Positions 35,816 through 44,086 are shown, numbered from the stretch's first letter. The stretch: 64,000 bases of DNA from Leptospiraceae bacterium (GCA_016708435.1 JADJFV010000001.1:620001-684000); one strand, 5' to 3'. Notes: generated by a model not told the origin, from the sequence alone. Numbers and translations: made by a program.

Positions 35816-36220
35816 TTATCCTTGCACGTGATTAGGATTCATCCAGAAAATTTCCCAGACATGCCCATCAATATCTTCAAATGTTCTGCTATACATAAAA
35901 CCTAAATCCTGCGGGTCTTTTGTTTGCGTCCCACCGGCAGAGATTGCTTTATCTACTAATTTATCTAATGCTTTTTTGCTTTCAGCGGATAATCCGAGTA
36001 ATGCTTCAACAGTTGTTTTAGTATTTGCAATTTCTTTGGTATTGAATGTTTTAAAGTAAGTTTCAACAAGTAACATAACATAAATTGTATCACTGATAAT
36101 CATACAAGTTGCATTTTCATTTGTGAATTGTTGGTTAAATGTATAACCAAGTTTTGTAAAGAATTCAATTGATTTATTTAAATCCTTTACCGGTAAGTTT
36201 AAAAATATATTTGTTGCCAT
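35816..36220 (-). CDS. VOC/glyoxalase-like protein
   Basis: The 134-residue protein has two VOC modules: IFLNLPVKDLNKSIEFFTKL with CMIISDTIYVMLLVE, and GFMYSRTFEDIDGHVWEIFW. The His and Glu in GHVWEIFW are at the metal-ligand positions of the superfamily, though some members do not bind metal. Substrate unknown. It is the middle of the block, 33 bases downstream of the GyrI-like gene on the same strand. Confidence 0.82.
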   Translation of the reverse strand: MATNIFLNLPVKDLNKSIEFFTKLGYTFNQQFTNENATCMIISDTIYVMLLVETYFKTFNTKEIANTKTTVEALLGLSAESKKALDKLVDKAISAGGTQTKDPQDLGFMYSRTFEDIDGHVWEIFWMNPNHVQG

Positions 36221-36253
36221 TTGATTCTCCTTTTTGTCCTCTCAATTTATTAT

Positions 36254-36670
36254 TTATGAAATGATCCTAACCATACAGTGCACATCTAAATCTGTATAGT
36301 TTTTATAAACTTCCAAACAGTAACCTTTGGGATCGAGTTTAGGATGTTTGAGTAATTCTTTAAATGCATTCCCAATATTATTTCCATCTTGAAAATGATT
36401 TACTATGTACAATGTTGCAAAATTTCCTTTTTCAATTTTAAACTTTTGTAATTCACTATTTGGAATAGTATCAGAGCTTAATACTTCTGCACAAGCCTTG
36501 TATTGGATCACTCCTGTTTTATCAGGATGCGAAATTCCGAAATACCTTCTGTTGGGATGATCTGGTAACAAAGCATGTAATTTTTTGTAAGTCACTGGAA
36601 CGTTATTTGGAAAATCGGGAGATGGTAGGTATACTACGTCAATATCCTTTTCAATTTTGATTTTATCCAT
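36254..36670 (-). CDS. GyrI-like effector-binding domain protein
   Basis: A 138-residue protein resembling the GyrI/effector-binding (SOUL-like) fold: IDVVYLPSPDFPNNVPVTYK, YFGISHPDKTGVIQYKACAE, KGNFATLYIVNHFQ and CLEVYKNYTDLDVHCMVRI. The domain usually binds small, often hydrophobic or cationic ligands, as the sensing part of AraC or MerR regulators. Here it has no DNA-binding part. It abuts the SRPBCC gene (the stop and start are 1 base apart). Assignment is by pattern only. Confidence 0.6.
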   Translation of the reverse strand: MDKIKIEKDIDVVYLPSPDFPNNVPVTYKKLHALLPDHPNRRYFGISHPDKTGVIQYKACAEVLSSDTIPNSELQKFKIEKGNFATLYIVNHFQDGNNIGNAFKELLKHPKLDPKGYCLEVYKNYTDLDVHCMVRIIS

Positions 36671-37150
36671 TTATTTCATACCAGCTTTAATATATTTAAC
36701 TAGCTGGTCTATGCAAGTTCCCCAACCTTCGTAAAAACCCATCTCTTCATGTTTCTTGCACTGTTCCACTGTCCAATGTCTTGCGATTGCGGCATATCTT
36801 GATTTACCGTTACCGAGGTCTTCAAAGTCTAAACTTGCAACAAGTAAGAAAGGTCTATCAGATGTATCTTCTGTAGGAAACCATCCCGGTAGAAACGCAT
36901 CCGTCCACACAATACGTTTATTTTTAATTAGCTCCAAGTAAACTCCGGAGTTAGGAAACTCTTCCCCTTCAGGAGATTTCATCATGGTAAAAAATTCTCC
37001 ACCAACTTTTAAGTCACATCTTGCGTCTATCGTTTGCCAAGGTTTTGGTGTAAACCAGGGAAGTAAATATTTAGGTTCAGTCCAACATTTCCAAAGAAGC
37101 TCTGCGGGTGCTTCTACGATTCTTTCTATTTTTAATTCTCTATCTTTCAT
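36671..37150 (-). CDS. SRPBCC/AHSA1-like protein
   Basis: A 159-residue AHSA1-like protein: LKIERIVEAPAELLWKCWTE, YLLPWFTPKPWQTIDARCDL, VGGEFFTMMKSPEGEEFPNS and a C-terminal YEGWGTCIDQLVKYIKA helix. It is the second of three such genes in the block and differs clearly from the other two, so it did not arise by a recent local duplication. It lies 1 base after the double-DUF1801 gene. Ligand unknown. Confidence 0.85.
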   Translation of the reverse strand: MKDRELKIERIVEAPAELLWKCWTEPKYLLPWFTPKPWQTIDARCDLKVGGEFFTMMKSPEGEEFPNSGVYLELIKNKRIVWTDAFLPGWFPTEDTSDRPFLLVASLDFEDLGNGKSRYAAIARHWTVEQCKKHEEMGFYEGWGTCIDQLVKYIKAGMK

Positions 37151-37151
37151 G

Positions 37152-37913
37152 TTATTTGCCTGCTTTGATCCAATTGTTAATTATTATCTTGAGATTTTTC
37201 GATTTTGTTTTTATATCATTCTGATCTTTAAAGGATGCGACTGCTCTATCAGTAGTTTTCCAAACCAATAATCCTTTATCATCCGCAATCAAATTTTCAC
37301 TTGGTAGCTTTTGCGTTTTTGCTCCTCGATGAAAAATCAATTGAATTTGAGTTGGTGGATGAATTCGCATCGTTATTCTATCTTGTCCTTCATAACAAAA
37401 GTTGGGAGCATTCCATTTAATGTTTTCCGTTAGCCCCTTGTTTGCTTCCAATATAACTTTGCGTAAGTATTCTATTTCTTTTTTTAAAGGATGTTTGAGG
37501 TTAAGTAAATACTGGTCAAGACTGCCTTCCTGTTTTGTTGATTTGGAAGTAACTTTTGTTTTATTTGTTAATTCCTCTGCTCTAAACCTTACAATTCGTT
37601 TAATCAAATCATAAGGGATTGGTTGATCCAATGGAAATTGAACGGAGCCTTTTCCTTGTTTATAGTTTGCTAGTTCCTTTTTAAATTCTTTATGTCCGGT
37701 AGGCGTTGCATAAAATCCAATATGATTTTTAAATCCAGCAAAATGAACCAATGACTTTCCATTTAACTGAAAAGTAGGTATCGCATAACTAATAGTTTCC
37801 TCTGCCTTCGGAATTATTTTTTTTATCGTTGCTCGTATTTTTTCTAAAATTTTCTGCACATTGTTAGGAAAGCTTGCGATGTATTCATCAATTGTTTTAA
37901 ATTTTGTATTCAT
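37152..37913 (-). CDS. Two-domain DUF1801 protein
   Basis: The 253-residue protein is a fusion of two DUF1801 (YdhG-like) domains. The first is MNTKFKTIDEYIASFPNNVQ with ETISYAIPTFQLNGKSLVHF and GFYATPTGHKEFKKEL; the second begins SLDQYLLNLKHPLKKEIEYL and contains ENIKWNAPNFCYEGQDRI. They are joined by a Lys/Thr/Ser linker at about 118-130. DUF1801 was linked by one member to iron handling in Fe-S assembly; the role is not settled. It overlaps the Imm5-like gene by 17 bases. Confidence 0.8.
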   Translation of the reverse strand: MNTKFKTIDEYIASFPNNVQKILEKIRATIKKIIPKAEETISYAIPTFQLNGKSLVHFAGFKNHIGFYATPTGHKEFKKELANYKQGKGSVQFPLDQPIPYDLIKRIVRFRAEELTNKTKVTSKSTKQEGSLDQYLLNLKHPLKKEIEYLRKVILEANKGLTENIKWNAPNFCYEGQDRITMRIHPPTQIQLIFHRGAKTQKLPSENLIADDKGLLVWKTTDRAVASFKDQNDIKTKSKNLKIIINNWIKAGK

Positions 37914-38346
37914 TTTGTTTTCCTTTTAAAAGCAGAATCAAATGGCTATCTTGCCATGTTTTTTCTTTTAAAATTAACTGCTCAGAATCCGCTTCACTAA
38001 ACTTAATGGCTTTTAAGGCGTATTTAGCAGCATAAATCGCATGCGTAGCAACATGTGCTGTGGCGCAAGCATGACCTACTGCTCTAGCAGCAAATATTGC
38101 TGATTCGAAAGTGGAATTTCTTGCAGAATTATGACATGCAAAGGCTTTTTTTCTAGCCTCTACCATTTTTATTTTATCATTTATCCACAATCTTGCAGTC
38201 AAAATTGCATTGACGAGATTAGAATCGTCAGGATGTTCTTTTTCGAAAAGATTCAAAACACGCTCCGCACAATCACAAGCCCATATTGCTAATATTTTAT
38301 GATTTGCTTTATCGGCAACAATTCGGTCATACTGATTTTTATCCAT
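37897..38346 (-). CDS. Imm5-like putative immunity protein
   Basis: A 149-residue all-helical protein with the pattern LAIWACDCAERVLNLFEKEH, AILTARLWINDKIKMVEARK and AIFAARAVGHACATAHVATH. This resembles the Imm5-like family often annotated as putative immunity protein against contact-dependent or polymorphic toxins. No toxin, secretion gene or polymorphic-toxin module is nearby, so an immunity role is doubtful. It overlaps the DUF1801 gene by 17 bases. Confidence 0.65.
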   Translation of the reverse strand: MDKNQYDRIVADKANHKILAIWACDCAERVLNLFEKEHPDDSNLVNAILTARLWINDKIKMVEARKKAFACHNSARNSTFESAIFAARAVGHACATAHVATHAIYAAKYALKAIKFSEADSEQLILKEKTWQDSHLILLLKGKQNEYKI

Positions 38347-38389
38347 GGTTAACGAGGCTCTTTATGTTCCTGTTTTTTTGAACATGCAC

Positions 38390-38941
38390 TCATTTTTCCG
38401 TAGCCTCGTAGTAAAGCGTTACAGCACTACCACCAAAAGTTTTAGTCTTCACGAGTTTCAAAATAGTTCTGTCGTTTATATTTTCAAATAATGCCTTACC
38501 GCTTCCAGCAACAACAGAGTGAACACAAAATTGGTATTCATCAATCAAATTAAGTTTCATTAGCTGTATAATTAAACTAGGACTGCCAACTAAAATGTCT
38601 TTAACCGATTGTTGTTTTAGTTCTAAAACTTCTTCTTCAACAGTTCGATTTGACAATCTTGCACTCTTCCATTCTAAATCTTTCAGCGTATGCGAAAAAA
38701 CTATTTTCGGAATTCTGTTTATTGCAATCGCAAAGTCATTCATTGATTTTTCTTCGGAAGGATTTTCTAATATAGTTCGCCAATATTCCATAAGCTGATA
38801 GGTTGTTCTGCCATAGAGTATCGAGTCTGCTTGACTTAATAGATCCGTATAATGCTCGTGCATTCCTTCAACTGGTAGTCCCGCCGTATGATCGCAAATC
38901 CCATCCAGTGTCATATTCATAGCTGCAATTAATTTACTCAT
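38390..38941 (-). CDS. RibD C-terminal/DHFR-like reductase
   Basis: A 183-residue intact DHFR-like protein: KLIAAMNMTLDGICDHTAGL, DSILYGRTTYQLMEYWRTIL, KIVFSHTLKDL and KDILVGSPSLIIQLMKLNLI, ending GGSAVTLYYEATEK. It shows how the frameshifted paralogue at 34072 should end. It has a good ribosome site (AAAGGAG). NADPH use is inferred from the family; the substrate is unknown. It is about 150 bases from the SRPBCC gene upstream, a gap that contains a CCCCC/GGGGG hairpin. Confidence 0.85.
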   Translation of the reverse strand: MSKLIAAMNMTLDGICDHTAGLPVEGMHEHYTDLLSQADSILYGRTTYQLMEYWRTILENPSEEKSMNDFAIAINRIPKIVFSHTLKDLEWKSARLSNRTVEEEVLELKQQSVKDILVGSPSLIIQLMKLNLIDEYQFCVHSVVAGSGKALFENINDRTILKLVKTKTFGGSAVTLYYEATEK

Positions 38942-39054
38942 AGCATTCTCCTTTAAAAAATTTTTTTCATCAGTTTACGCTTATTCATTAGTATCCTCAA
39001 CATCATAATCCTTTTTCATTTTCTCGAAAAAGATTGAGGCCCCCGTCTGTTCTC

Positions 39055-39070
39055 TCCCCCAAGAGGGGGA
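39055..39070. repeat. Small CCCCC/GGGGG hairpin in the block
   Basis: TCCCCC (39055-39060), AAGA and GGGGGA (39065-39070) form a compact GC hairpin in the 154-base gap of an otherwise AT-rich block. It may be an intergenic repeat or an attenuating hairpin between the SRPBCC and reductase genes. There is no T-run. Confidence 0.4.
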
Positions 39071-39095
39071 AGGAATAGAATGGGTAACGCCCAAA

Positions 39096-39605
39096 CTATT
39101 TTTGTAATTCAGCCAAGTATTCTTCAAACTTAGCAAATGATCCTGCCCAACCTTTACTCATTCCATCCATTGCACCATTGAAGGTAACAATATTCTCGTC
39201 ATTAGCCTCATACGGTGTCCATATTAAGGTTAATAATGTTTTGCCGCTCTTTTCTTCAAGGGTGATTGTTGTTTTCATTGTGAGAGGCCAAGTGGCGCTC
39301 ATTGGATGAGAGATGATGTTTCCTTCTGCATCGGCGAAGGATTGGAGGTAAACCAACTTATGCGTTGGATGGATTTCTAAGTATTTTTGTTTGCCCCACA
39401 TTTCGTTACCGTCTAACGTTCTTTGGCAGTAGTGATTTTCTCCACCTACTTTGAACTCAAACTTTTTGCAGGTCATTGTGAACCCTTGTGGCGAGCCCCA
39501 CTTTTCTAAATGCGCTTGTTCTGTCCAAGCCTTCCAAACTAAATCTTGTGGAGCGTTAAATTCTCTTGTGATTATAAAATCTTTTAATTCCTCTTTATTT
39601 GCCAT
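39096..39605 (-). CDS. SRPBCC/AHSA1-like protein paired with ArsR
   Basis: A 169-residue AHSA1-like protein: FIITREFNAPQDLVWKAWTE, HLEKWGSPQGFTMTCKKFEF, GGENHYCQRTLDGNEMW and a C-terminal MSKGWAGSFAKFEEYLAEL. Its start overlaps the upstream ArsR gene by 11 bases; the ArsR-SRPBCC pair is a widespread two-gene unit in bacteria. A ligand-binding function controlled by the ArsR repressor is inferred; the ligand is unknown. Confidence 0.88.
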   Translation of the reverse strand: MANKEELKDFIITREFNAPQDLVWKAWTEQAHLEKWGSPQGFTMTCKKFEFKVGGENHYCQRTLDGNEMWGKQKYLEIHPTHKLVYLQSFADAEGNIISHPMSATWPLTMKTTITLEEKSGKTLLTLIWTPYEANDENIVTFNGAMDGMSKGWAGSFAKFEEYLAELQK

Positions 39606-39954
39606 TGTCCTTCTCCTTTTTTTGTATCTCTTTTAAATATTCATCCAACCGATCAAAGCGCTCTTCCCAAAACTTGCGGTATTGGTCTAACCAGTTGTTA
39701 GCCTCATGCAAAGGCTCGGTTTTGAGATGACAAGGCCGCCATTGTGCGTCCTTGCCACGCGTGATGAGACCAGCTTTTTCTAAAACTTTCAAATGTTTGG
39801 TGATTGCCGGCATGCTCATATCAAACGGCTCAGCCAATTCTGAAACAGAAGCCTCCCCCTTGGAAAGCCTCGCGAGCATGGCTCGTCTAGTGGGGTCTGC
39901 CAATGCCCCAAAAGTCAAACTGAGCTTGTCTGTATCGCCTACATATTTAACCAT
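39595..39954 (-). CDS. ArsR/SmtB-type repressor heading the accessory block
   Basis: A 119-residue winged-helix protein: LTFGALADPTRRAMLARLSK, EASVSELAEPFDMSMPAITK and HLKVLEKAGLITRGKDAQWR. It belongs to the branch of ArsR regulators that precedes SRPBCC genes. No metal-binding ELCVCDL-type cysteine motif is present, so a metal response is unlikely and another signal is expected. It is the first gene of the block and would repress its own promoter. A palindrome lies just upstream. Confidence 0.9.
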   Translation of the reverse strand: MVKYVGDTDKLSLTFGALADPTRRAMLARLSKGEASVSELAEPFDMSMPAITKHLKVLEKAGLITRGKDAQWRPCHLKTEPLHEANNWLDQYRKFWEERFDRLDEYLKEIQKKEKDNGK

Positions 39955-39957
39955 TTA

Positions 39958-40004
39958 GTTAATTAACCTTTTGGTAAAATAAGAAAGGTAGGTTTTATTG
40001 TCAA
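39958..40004 (-). promoter_or_regulatory. Promoter and palindrome of the ArsR-headed block
   Basis: On the minus strand, TTGACA (39999-40004) is followed after 17 bases by TATTTT (39976-39981). The palindrome GTTAATTAAC (39958-39967) lies between the -10 and the ATG at 39954. It could be the autoregulatory ArsR operator. The leader is short, with AAAAGG about 12 bases before the start. Confidence 0.5.
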
Positions 40005-40070
40005 ATATTTTATATATTTTTAAGGAAGATTTATAAGTATTGAGAAACCTAATAATAGGTAGGAGACAAA

Positions 40071-40292
40071 ATGAAAACAATATCAATGATTATCATGGTA
40101 ACTTTAATTGCGATCGCTTCCCTTTCTGCAGAAACATCGCAAGAATGCACAAAGAAAGCAATGGATGTAAACAAAGAAGAGAGAAAAGCTTGCGATGCAA
40201 AAAAAGGGGACGAAAACAAAGCCTGTAAAAAAGAAGCAGCAGATAAGTTGACAGCAGCAAAACAATCTTGCGCTGAAATTGGAAAAAAATAA
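40071..40292 (+). CDS. Small secreted Cys/Lys-rich protein
   Basis: A 73-residue protein with a signal peptide (about 1-20, LIAIASLSAETS). The mature 53 residues hold four Cys and many Lys/Glu: ECTKKAMDVNKEERKACDAK, then GDENKACKKEAADKL and SCAEIGKK. The cysteines could form two disulfides in the periplasm. It has a good site (TAGGAGAC) and is divergent from the ArsR gene. No family is recognised. It may bind metals or be a stress-envelope protein; that is speculation. Confidence 0.7.
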   Translation: MKTISMIIMVTLIAIASLSAETSQECTKKAMDVNKEERKACDAKKGDENKACKKEAADKLTAAKQSCAEIGKK

Positions 40293-40338
40293 TTTTAAAA
40301 TTTAAAATTTAATTAACATAAACCAAGACAATCCTCAT

Positions 40339-40390
40339 AATTAATAGTAAACTAGGTTGACATTATAGTCAACTTAGTTTACTATTAATT
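40339..40390. promoter_or_regulatory. 52-bp near-perfect palindrome forming the marR promoter/operator
   Basis: Two 23-base arms (40339-40361, 40368-40390) with a 6-base centre match at 22 of 23 positions; the centre is TTGAC-ATTATA-GTCAA. It ends one base before the ATG of the MarR gene. TTGACA (40357-40362) and TACTAT (40380-40385) are spaced 17 bases, so transcription would start around the ATG, giving a leaderless message. The symmetry creates a second, leftward promoter-like pair. It is most likely a MarR binding site for autorepression. Confidence 0.75.
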
Positions 40391-40391
40391 C

Positions 40392-40862
40392 ATGCTAGGA
40401 AATTTCGAAAACTATAACTCCAACCCGCCAAATGAGCACGAACCACTTGTCTTTCAATTATTTTCTTTGTATAAGGAGATTGAAAAGGAATTATTAAATC
40501 AAATCCATACTCAGAACTTTGCGAATCTTACGATGGTTGATATTCAAACTTTATACTTAATCAAACAATCTGGATTCTATGCAAAAAATCTTATCAAGAA
40601 AACTGGGACGACTAAGCAAGCCGTTAGTAAAAATATAAATTCACTCGTGAGTAGAAAATATTTATCTTACGTCGAAGACAAAGAAGACGCAAGAGCAAAA
40701 CAAATTTTAATTACCAAGAAAGGAGAGCGGCTACTTATTGAAGTTTATAGCATTCTTAAAATGATTGAATCAAAATATGAAAACCAAATTGGGAAATTTA
40801 CCTTCGTTCAACTCAAAATGAATTTACAAAAATTATTGTCCACGCATTCAACTTCGAATTAA
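40392..40862 (+). CDS. MarR-family transcriptional regulator
   Basis: The 156-residue protein has the MarR winged-helix core: DIQTLYLIKQSGFYAKNLIK, TGTTKQAVSKNINSLVSRKY and the wing EDKEDARAKQILITKKGERL. MarR proteins are usually ligand-released repressors of efflux or detox genes. It lies tail-to-tail with the exporter operon (11 bases apart) rather than upstream of it. The start has no ribosome site, since the palindrome ends at the ATG; translation is probably leaderless. Direct autoregulation is inferred. Confidence 0.88.
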   Translation: MLGNFENYNSNPPNEHEPLVFQLFSLYKEIEKELLNQIHTQNFANLTMVDIQTLYLIKQSGFYAKNLIKKTGTTKQAVSKNINSLVSRKYLSYVEDKEDARAKQILITKKGERLLIEVYSILKMIESKYENQIGKFTFVQLKMNLQKLLSTHSTSN

Positions 40863-40872
40863 ACGTTAAAAT

Positions 40873-41745
40873 CTATTTCACAATCGAGCCTTCTTTGATT
40901 CCTTCCCCTGGAAATAAAATCACTTCGTCGTTTTCAGCTAACCCTTCGGTTATTGACGCAAATGATCCGCTTCTAACTTCTACTTTTAAAATAGTCTTCT
41001 TTGCTTTTCCGTTTACAACTTTATAAACCGCCCATTCTTCTCCTTCCCTAAACATAGCGGAAGATGGGGCTAATATTCGATTATCCTCACGACTTGTTTC
41101 AATTTTACAGAGGACTTTGAATCCTTCTCCCATATGCTCCGGGGTTTCAAAATCTATAATTACTCGAACACGCTGCTCTTCTACACCAAGGGAAGAAACT
41201 TTTTTATAAGCCTCTGGCTCCACAAGCCTAACCTTCCCGTTTAAGGCATTCCCACCCCAACCTTCGAGTAAAACGGGATTATCTGAATTAATCTTTACCG
41301 CCTCTTGAGTAAGAACTTCCGCGACAATCTCCTGCTTAGCCGTGTCACCAATATCTAAAATCGGATTTCCCATCGCAATCGGTCCGGCGCTTTCTCTTTG
41401 AACTAAAAGAATTTTTCCTGCGATAGGCGAAAGAACTTCTCTCTTATAATCCCAATCTATTACAGCTACAATTTCTCCCTTTTTAACAACGTCACCTGCA
41501 TGTTTTTCCACTCGCTTTAAAACTCCGTTCACAGGAGAAAGAATGCTATACTTTTCTTTGACTCTAGAAATTCCTTCTTCTTCTACATACTGAATCAAAG
41601 TGCCCCGATGAATCGTAGCCAATTCTGCACTTACCTTCTTTGGCTTAAAAGAAAACCAAACTAAGAAAACAATAAAAAAGATTCCAATTCCATACTGAAC
41701 ATTTCGCATTTTTAAGATTGTTTTTATTTTTTCCGACAAATTCAT
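40873..41745 (-). CDS. HlyD/MacA-like periplasmic adaptor
   Basis: A 290-residue membrane-fusion protein with one N-terminal helix (about 14-31, YGIGIFFIVFLVWFSF), a barrel-sandwich (lipoyl-like) hybrid domain starting GTLIQYVEEEGISRVKEKYS and VNGVLKRVEKHAGDVVKKGE, and a beta-barrel/membrane-proximal end with APSSAMFREGEEWAVYKV. It lacks the long alpha-hairpin, like DevB/MacA-type short members. It should link the ABC permease to an outer-membrane channel. It is the last gene of the ABC operon, 1 base after the permease. Confidence 0.85.
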   Translation of the reverse strand: MNLSEKIKTILKMRNVQYGIGIFFIVFLVWFSFKPKKVSAELATIHRGTLIQYVEEEGISRVKEKYSILSPVNGVLKRVEKHAGDVVKKGEIVAVIDWDYKREVLSPIAGKILLVQRESAGPIAMGNPILDIGDTAKQEIVAEVLTQEAVKINSDNPVLLEGWGGNALNGKVRLVEPEAYKKVSSLGVEEQRVRVIIDFETPEHMGEGFKVLCKIETSREDNRILAPSSAMFREGEEWAVYKVVNGKAKKTILKVEVRSGSFASITEGLAENDEVILFPGEGIKEGSIVK

Positions 41746-41746
41746 A

Positions 41747-44086
41747 TTATTCCCTTACCTTTAGGATACTGATTAGATCCATTGATTTAATTTTGAAATA
41801 TAAAATAATAAAGCTGATGATGGACGTGGCAATGGTTGTAAGAAGTGCAATTCCATAAGTCGTGAGTGAAATATTCAATGGAACATTGAATCCTTCTGTC
41901 TCTACAGAGGAAAACATCAAATAGGCGAAAAAGTATCCAGTTAAACATCCAATCGGAAGAGCAACTATGGTCAAAATAGTTAACTCTCCAGCAAGAATAG
42001 AAAACACTTCTCGTTTTTTAAAACCTAAAATTCTAAGACTGCCCAATTCGAAAGCTCTTTCGGATAACGCAATCATCGCCGTGTTGTATACGACACCGAT
42101 CGCAATGATACTCGCAAAAATCAAAAGCACGAGAGTAGTCGCGAGCATACTTCTAGAAGTCATCTCATGAAATACTTTTAGAGTTCCTGCTCTTGTATTC
42201 ACGCCCCCGATCTTGGGGATACTTTTGAGTTTGCGCAAAAGAGAGGCCTCTTCATTAGAGTCTGTTCTAAGTGCGAGTAAATTAAAGGAGTCGCCTTCTC
42301 CAAGTAATCTACTGACTGCCTTTCTCTCCATATATGCACCTTGACCTAGAATCTCGGTTACAATTCCTTCTACAATTACATTTACCTTTTTACGATTTCC
42401 TTCTAAAATTTCTATTTGAATTTCTTGTCCAACGGATATTCCTAATTTGCCGGCAACTTGAGAATTCAAAAGGATTCCTGTTTCGGGTGGAATTAGAATT
42501 TTTTCTCCTTCGCCGATGAGCCTTCTAAGCTCTGCTCCCTTTGGCAAGCCTTGCAGTAAAATTTCTTTACTCAGTGAACTCGACCTGATACGAATGGGAA
42601 CCAATCTATATCCTTCCGTAAATAAAACGGATTTTTCTTTTGCAATTTCTAATTCAACGTCAGACGATACAGGTCCAAAAAAAGTAATAGTGACAGACTC
42701 CCGTTGCAGCAAATCAAATTGAAGCTCAAGCATATTATCCACTGCATCATACATAAAAGTTCCAATCACCATAATCATCACAGAAGTAGAAATTCCAAGA
42801 GAAGAGAGAATGGTTCGAACAGGTCGCTGGAATAAATTACGTAGAATCATCTTTCCCTGTGTAGGCAAAGACTGCATTAGCCGCTCGAGAGGAACTCTAG
42901 AAAAAGATTCCGGCATAGGTGGTCTCATCGCTTGAGCTGGATTTAATTTTAAAACGCTTCGAATAGAAAAGAGTCCGCCTAAAATTCCTGAAAGCATTCC
43001 CACTCCAAAGCCCTGCAAAATTAAAATTGGGTCAATTAGTAGTTTTAGATTTGGAAATTGATAATACTCTCCGTATAAAGAAAGCATTGCATCTCCAAAA
43101 CATATTCCCATAAGAATTCCAAGAATTGCTCCCCCCGAACTGATTATCGTTAATATTTTTACATAGTGCAGCGCTATGGTCAAATCACTGTAACCCACTG
43201 CCTTTAAAGTAGCAATTTGTTCTCTCTCTTTTGAAATGATTCGAGTGGAAACAATGTGAAGCAAAAAGGCTGCTACACCTAAAAAAATCATTGGCATTGC
43301 ATAAGCGGTTGTTCTAAGTTGTTTAAATTCATCTCTCAGAAAAGAATGAGAAGGGAGCTTTTCCCTATCATAAGCGCCTAATCCACCGTAACCTTCCAAC
43401 TCGTGATCTAATAATTTAAGTGTAGATTTTCGATTCGCATCTTTGGAAAATATAAAGATTATATCATTAAAAGCACCCTGCATTTGAAAGGCGGCTTCTA
43501 GGGCGTCTTTTTTCATCCATAGAATTCCAAAATGTTTTGGATCGGGTAGTGGACTTGAACTTCTAAAAATATAAACAAATTCAGAAGAGAGAGCAAGTCC
43601 TACTACGTTTAGAAATTTCCGCCTGCCTTCTAAAATGACTGCCACCTTCTTCCCCGGCAAAAGATGATTAGCCCGCGCAAAGGATTCACTCAATACTACT
43701 TCGTCATTCGTAAGAGGCATCCTACCTTCTGTAATCGTAAGTTCATTCATTCCATCTGTGATAGAGACAAACTTTCCCGCAGAAGGCAATTCCTCTTCTG
43801 GAAAGTCAATCACTGACTCATGCACAATGCGAAGTCTTAGGTCTTGGACTCCGGGGATATTTCGTATTCGCCGCTCTAGAATTTCTGGCGCTGGTTTTGA
43901 AGAAGCAAATCCTTCTGCGAATAAAGTATTAGCGTAAAATTTATCGCGGGCGTCCCATAGAGAATCATAAGCCGTTCTTGAAGCGATAAACATGGCAATT
44001 CCCGAAGCAACAACTAAAGCTATTGTAATGCTTTGTGATTTTAAGCCGAGAATGGCTCGAACCACTTTCAGATTTAAAGTCTTCAC
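41747..44086 (-). CDS. FtsX-type ABC permease with two FtsX domains
   Basis: A 779-residue membrane protein with an N-terminal helix, a large periplasmic MacB-like part, three helices around 260-390, then a second FtsX half with helices near 420 and 660-770. Motifs: AFLLHIVSTRIISKEREQIA, TLKAVGYSDLTIALHYV and LSERAFELGSLRILGFKKRE, typical of the FtsX coupling helices. The duplication in one chain resembles DevC/LolC-like exporters. It overlaps the ATPase gene by 4 bases. Substrate unknown; a toxic compound or lipid export is possible. Confidence 0.87.
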   Translation of the reverse strand: MKTLNLKVVRAILGLKSQSITIALVVASGIAMFIASRTAYDSLWDARDKFYANTLFAEGFASSKPAPEILERRIRNIPGVQDLRLRIVHESVIDFPEEELPSAGKFVSITDGMNELTITEGRMPLTNDEVVLSESFARANHLLPGKKVAVILEGRRKFLNVVGLALSSEFVYIFRSSSPLPDPKHFGILWMKKDALEAAFQMQGAFNDIIFIFSKDANRKSTLKLLDHELEGYGGLGAYDREKLPSHSFLRDEFKQLRTTAYAMPMIFLGVAAFLLHIVSTRIISKEREQIATLKAVGYSDLTIALHYVKILTIISSGGAILGILMGICFGDAMLSLYGEYYQFPNLKLLIDPILILQGFGVGMLSGILGGLFSIRSVLKLNPAQAMRPPMPESFSRVPLERLMQSLPTQGKMILRNLFQRPVRTILSSLGISTSVMIMVIGTFMYDAVDNMLELQFDLLQRESVTITFFGPVSSDVELEIAKEKSVLFTEGYRLVPIRIRSSSLSKEILLQGLPKGAELRRLIGEGEKILIPPETGILLNSQVAGKLGISVGQEIQIEILEGNRKKVNVIVEGIVTEILGQGAYMERKAVSRLLGEGDSFNLLALRTDSNEEASLLRKLKSIPKIGGVNTRAGTLKVFHEMTSRSMLATTLVLLIFASIIAIGVVYNTAMIALSERAFELGSLRILGFKKREVFSILAGELTILTIVALPIGCLTGYFFAYLMFSSVETEGFNVPLNISLTTYGIALLTTIATSIISFIILYFKIKSMDLISILKVRE

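Noticed and set aside
37897..38346. Imm5-like protein as evidence for a polymorphic-toxin locus
   Set aside because: No toxin, Rhs/CdiA or type VI genes are present within the window.
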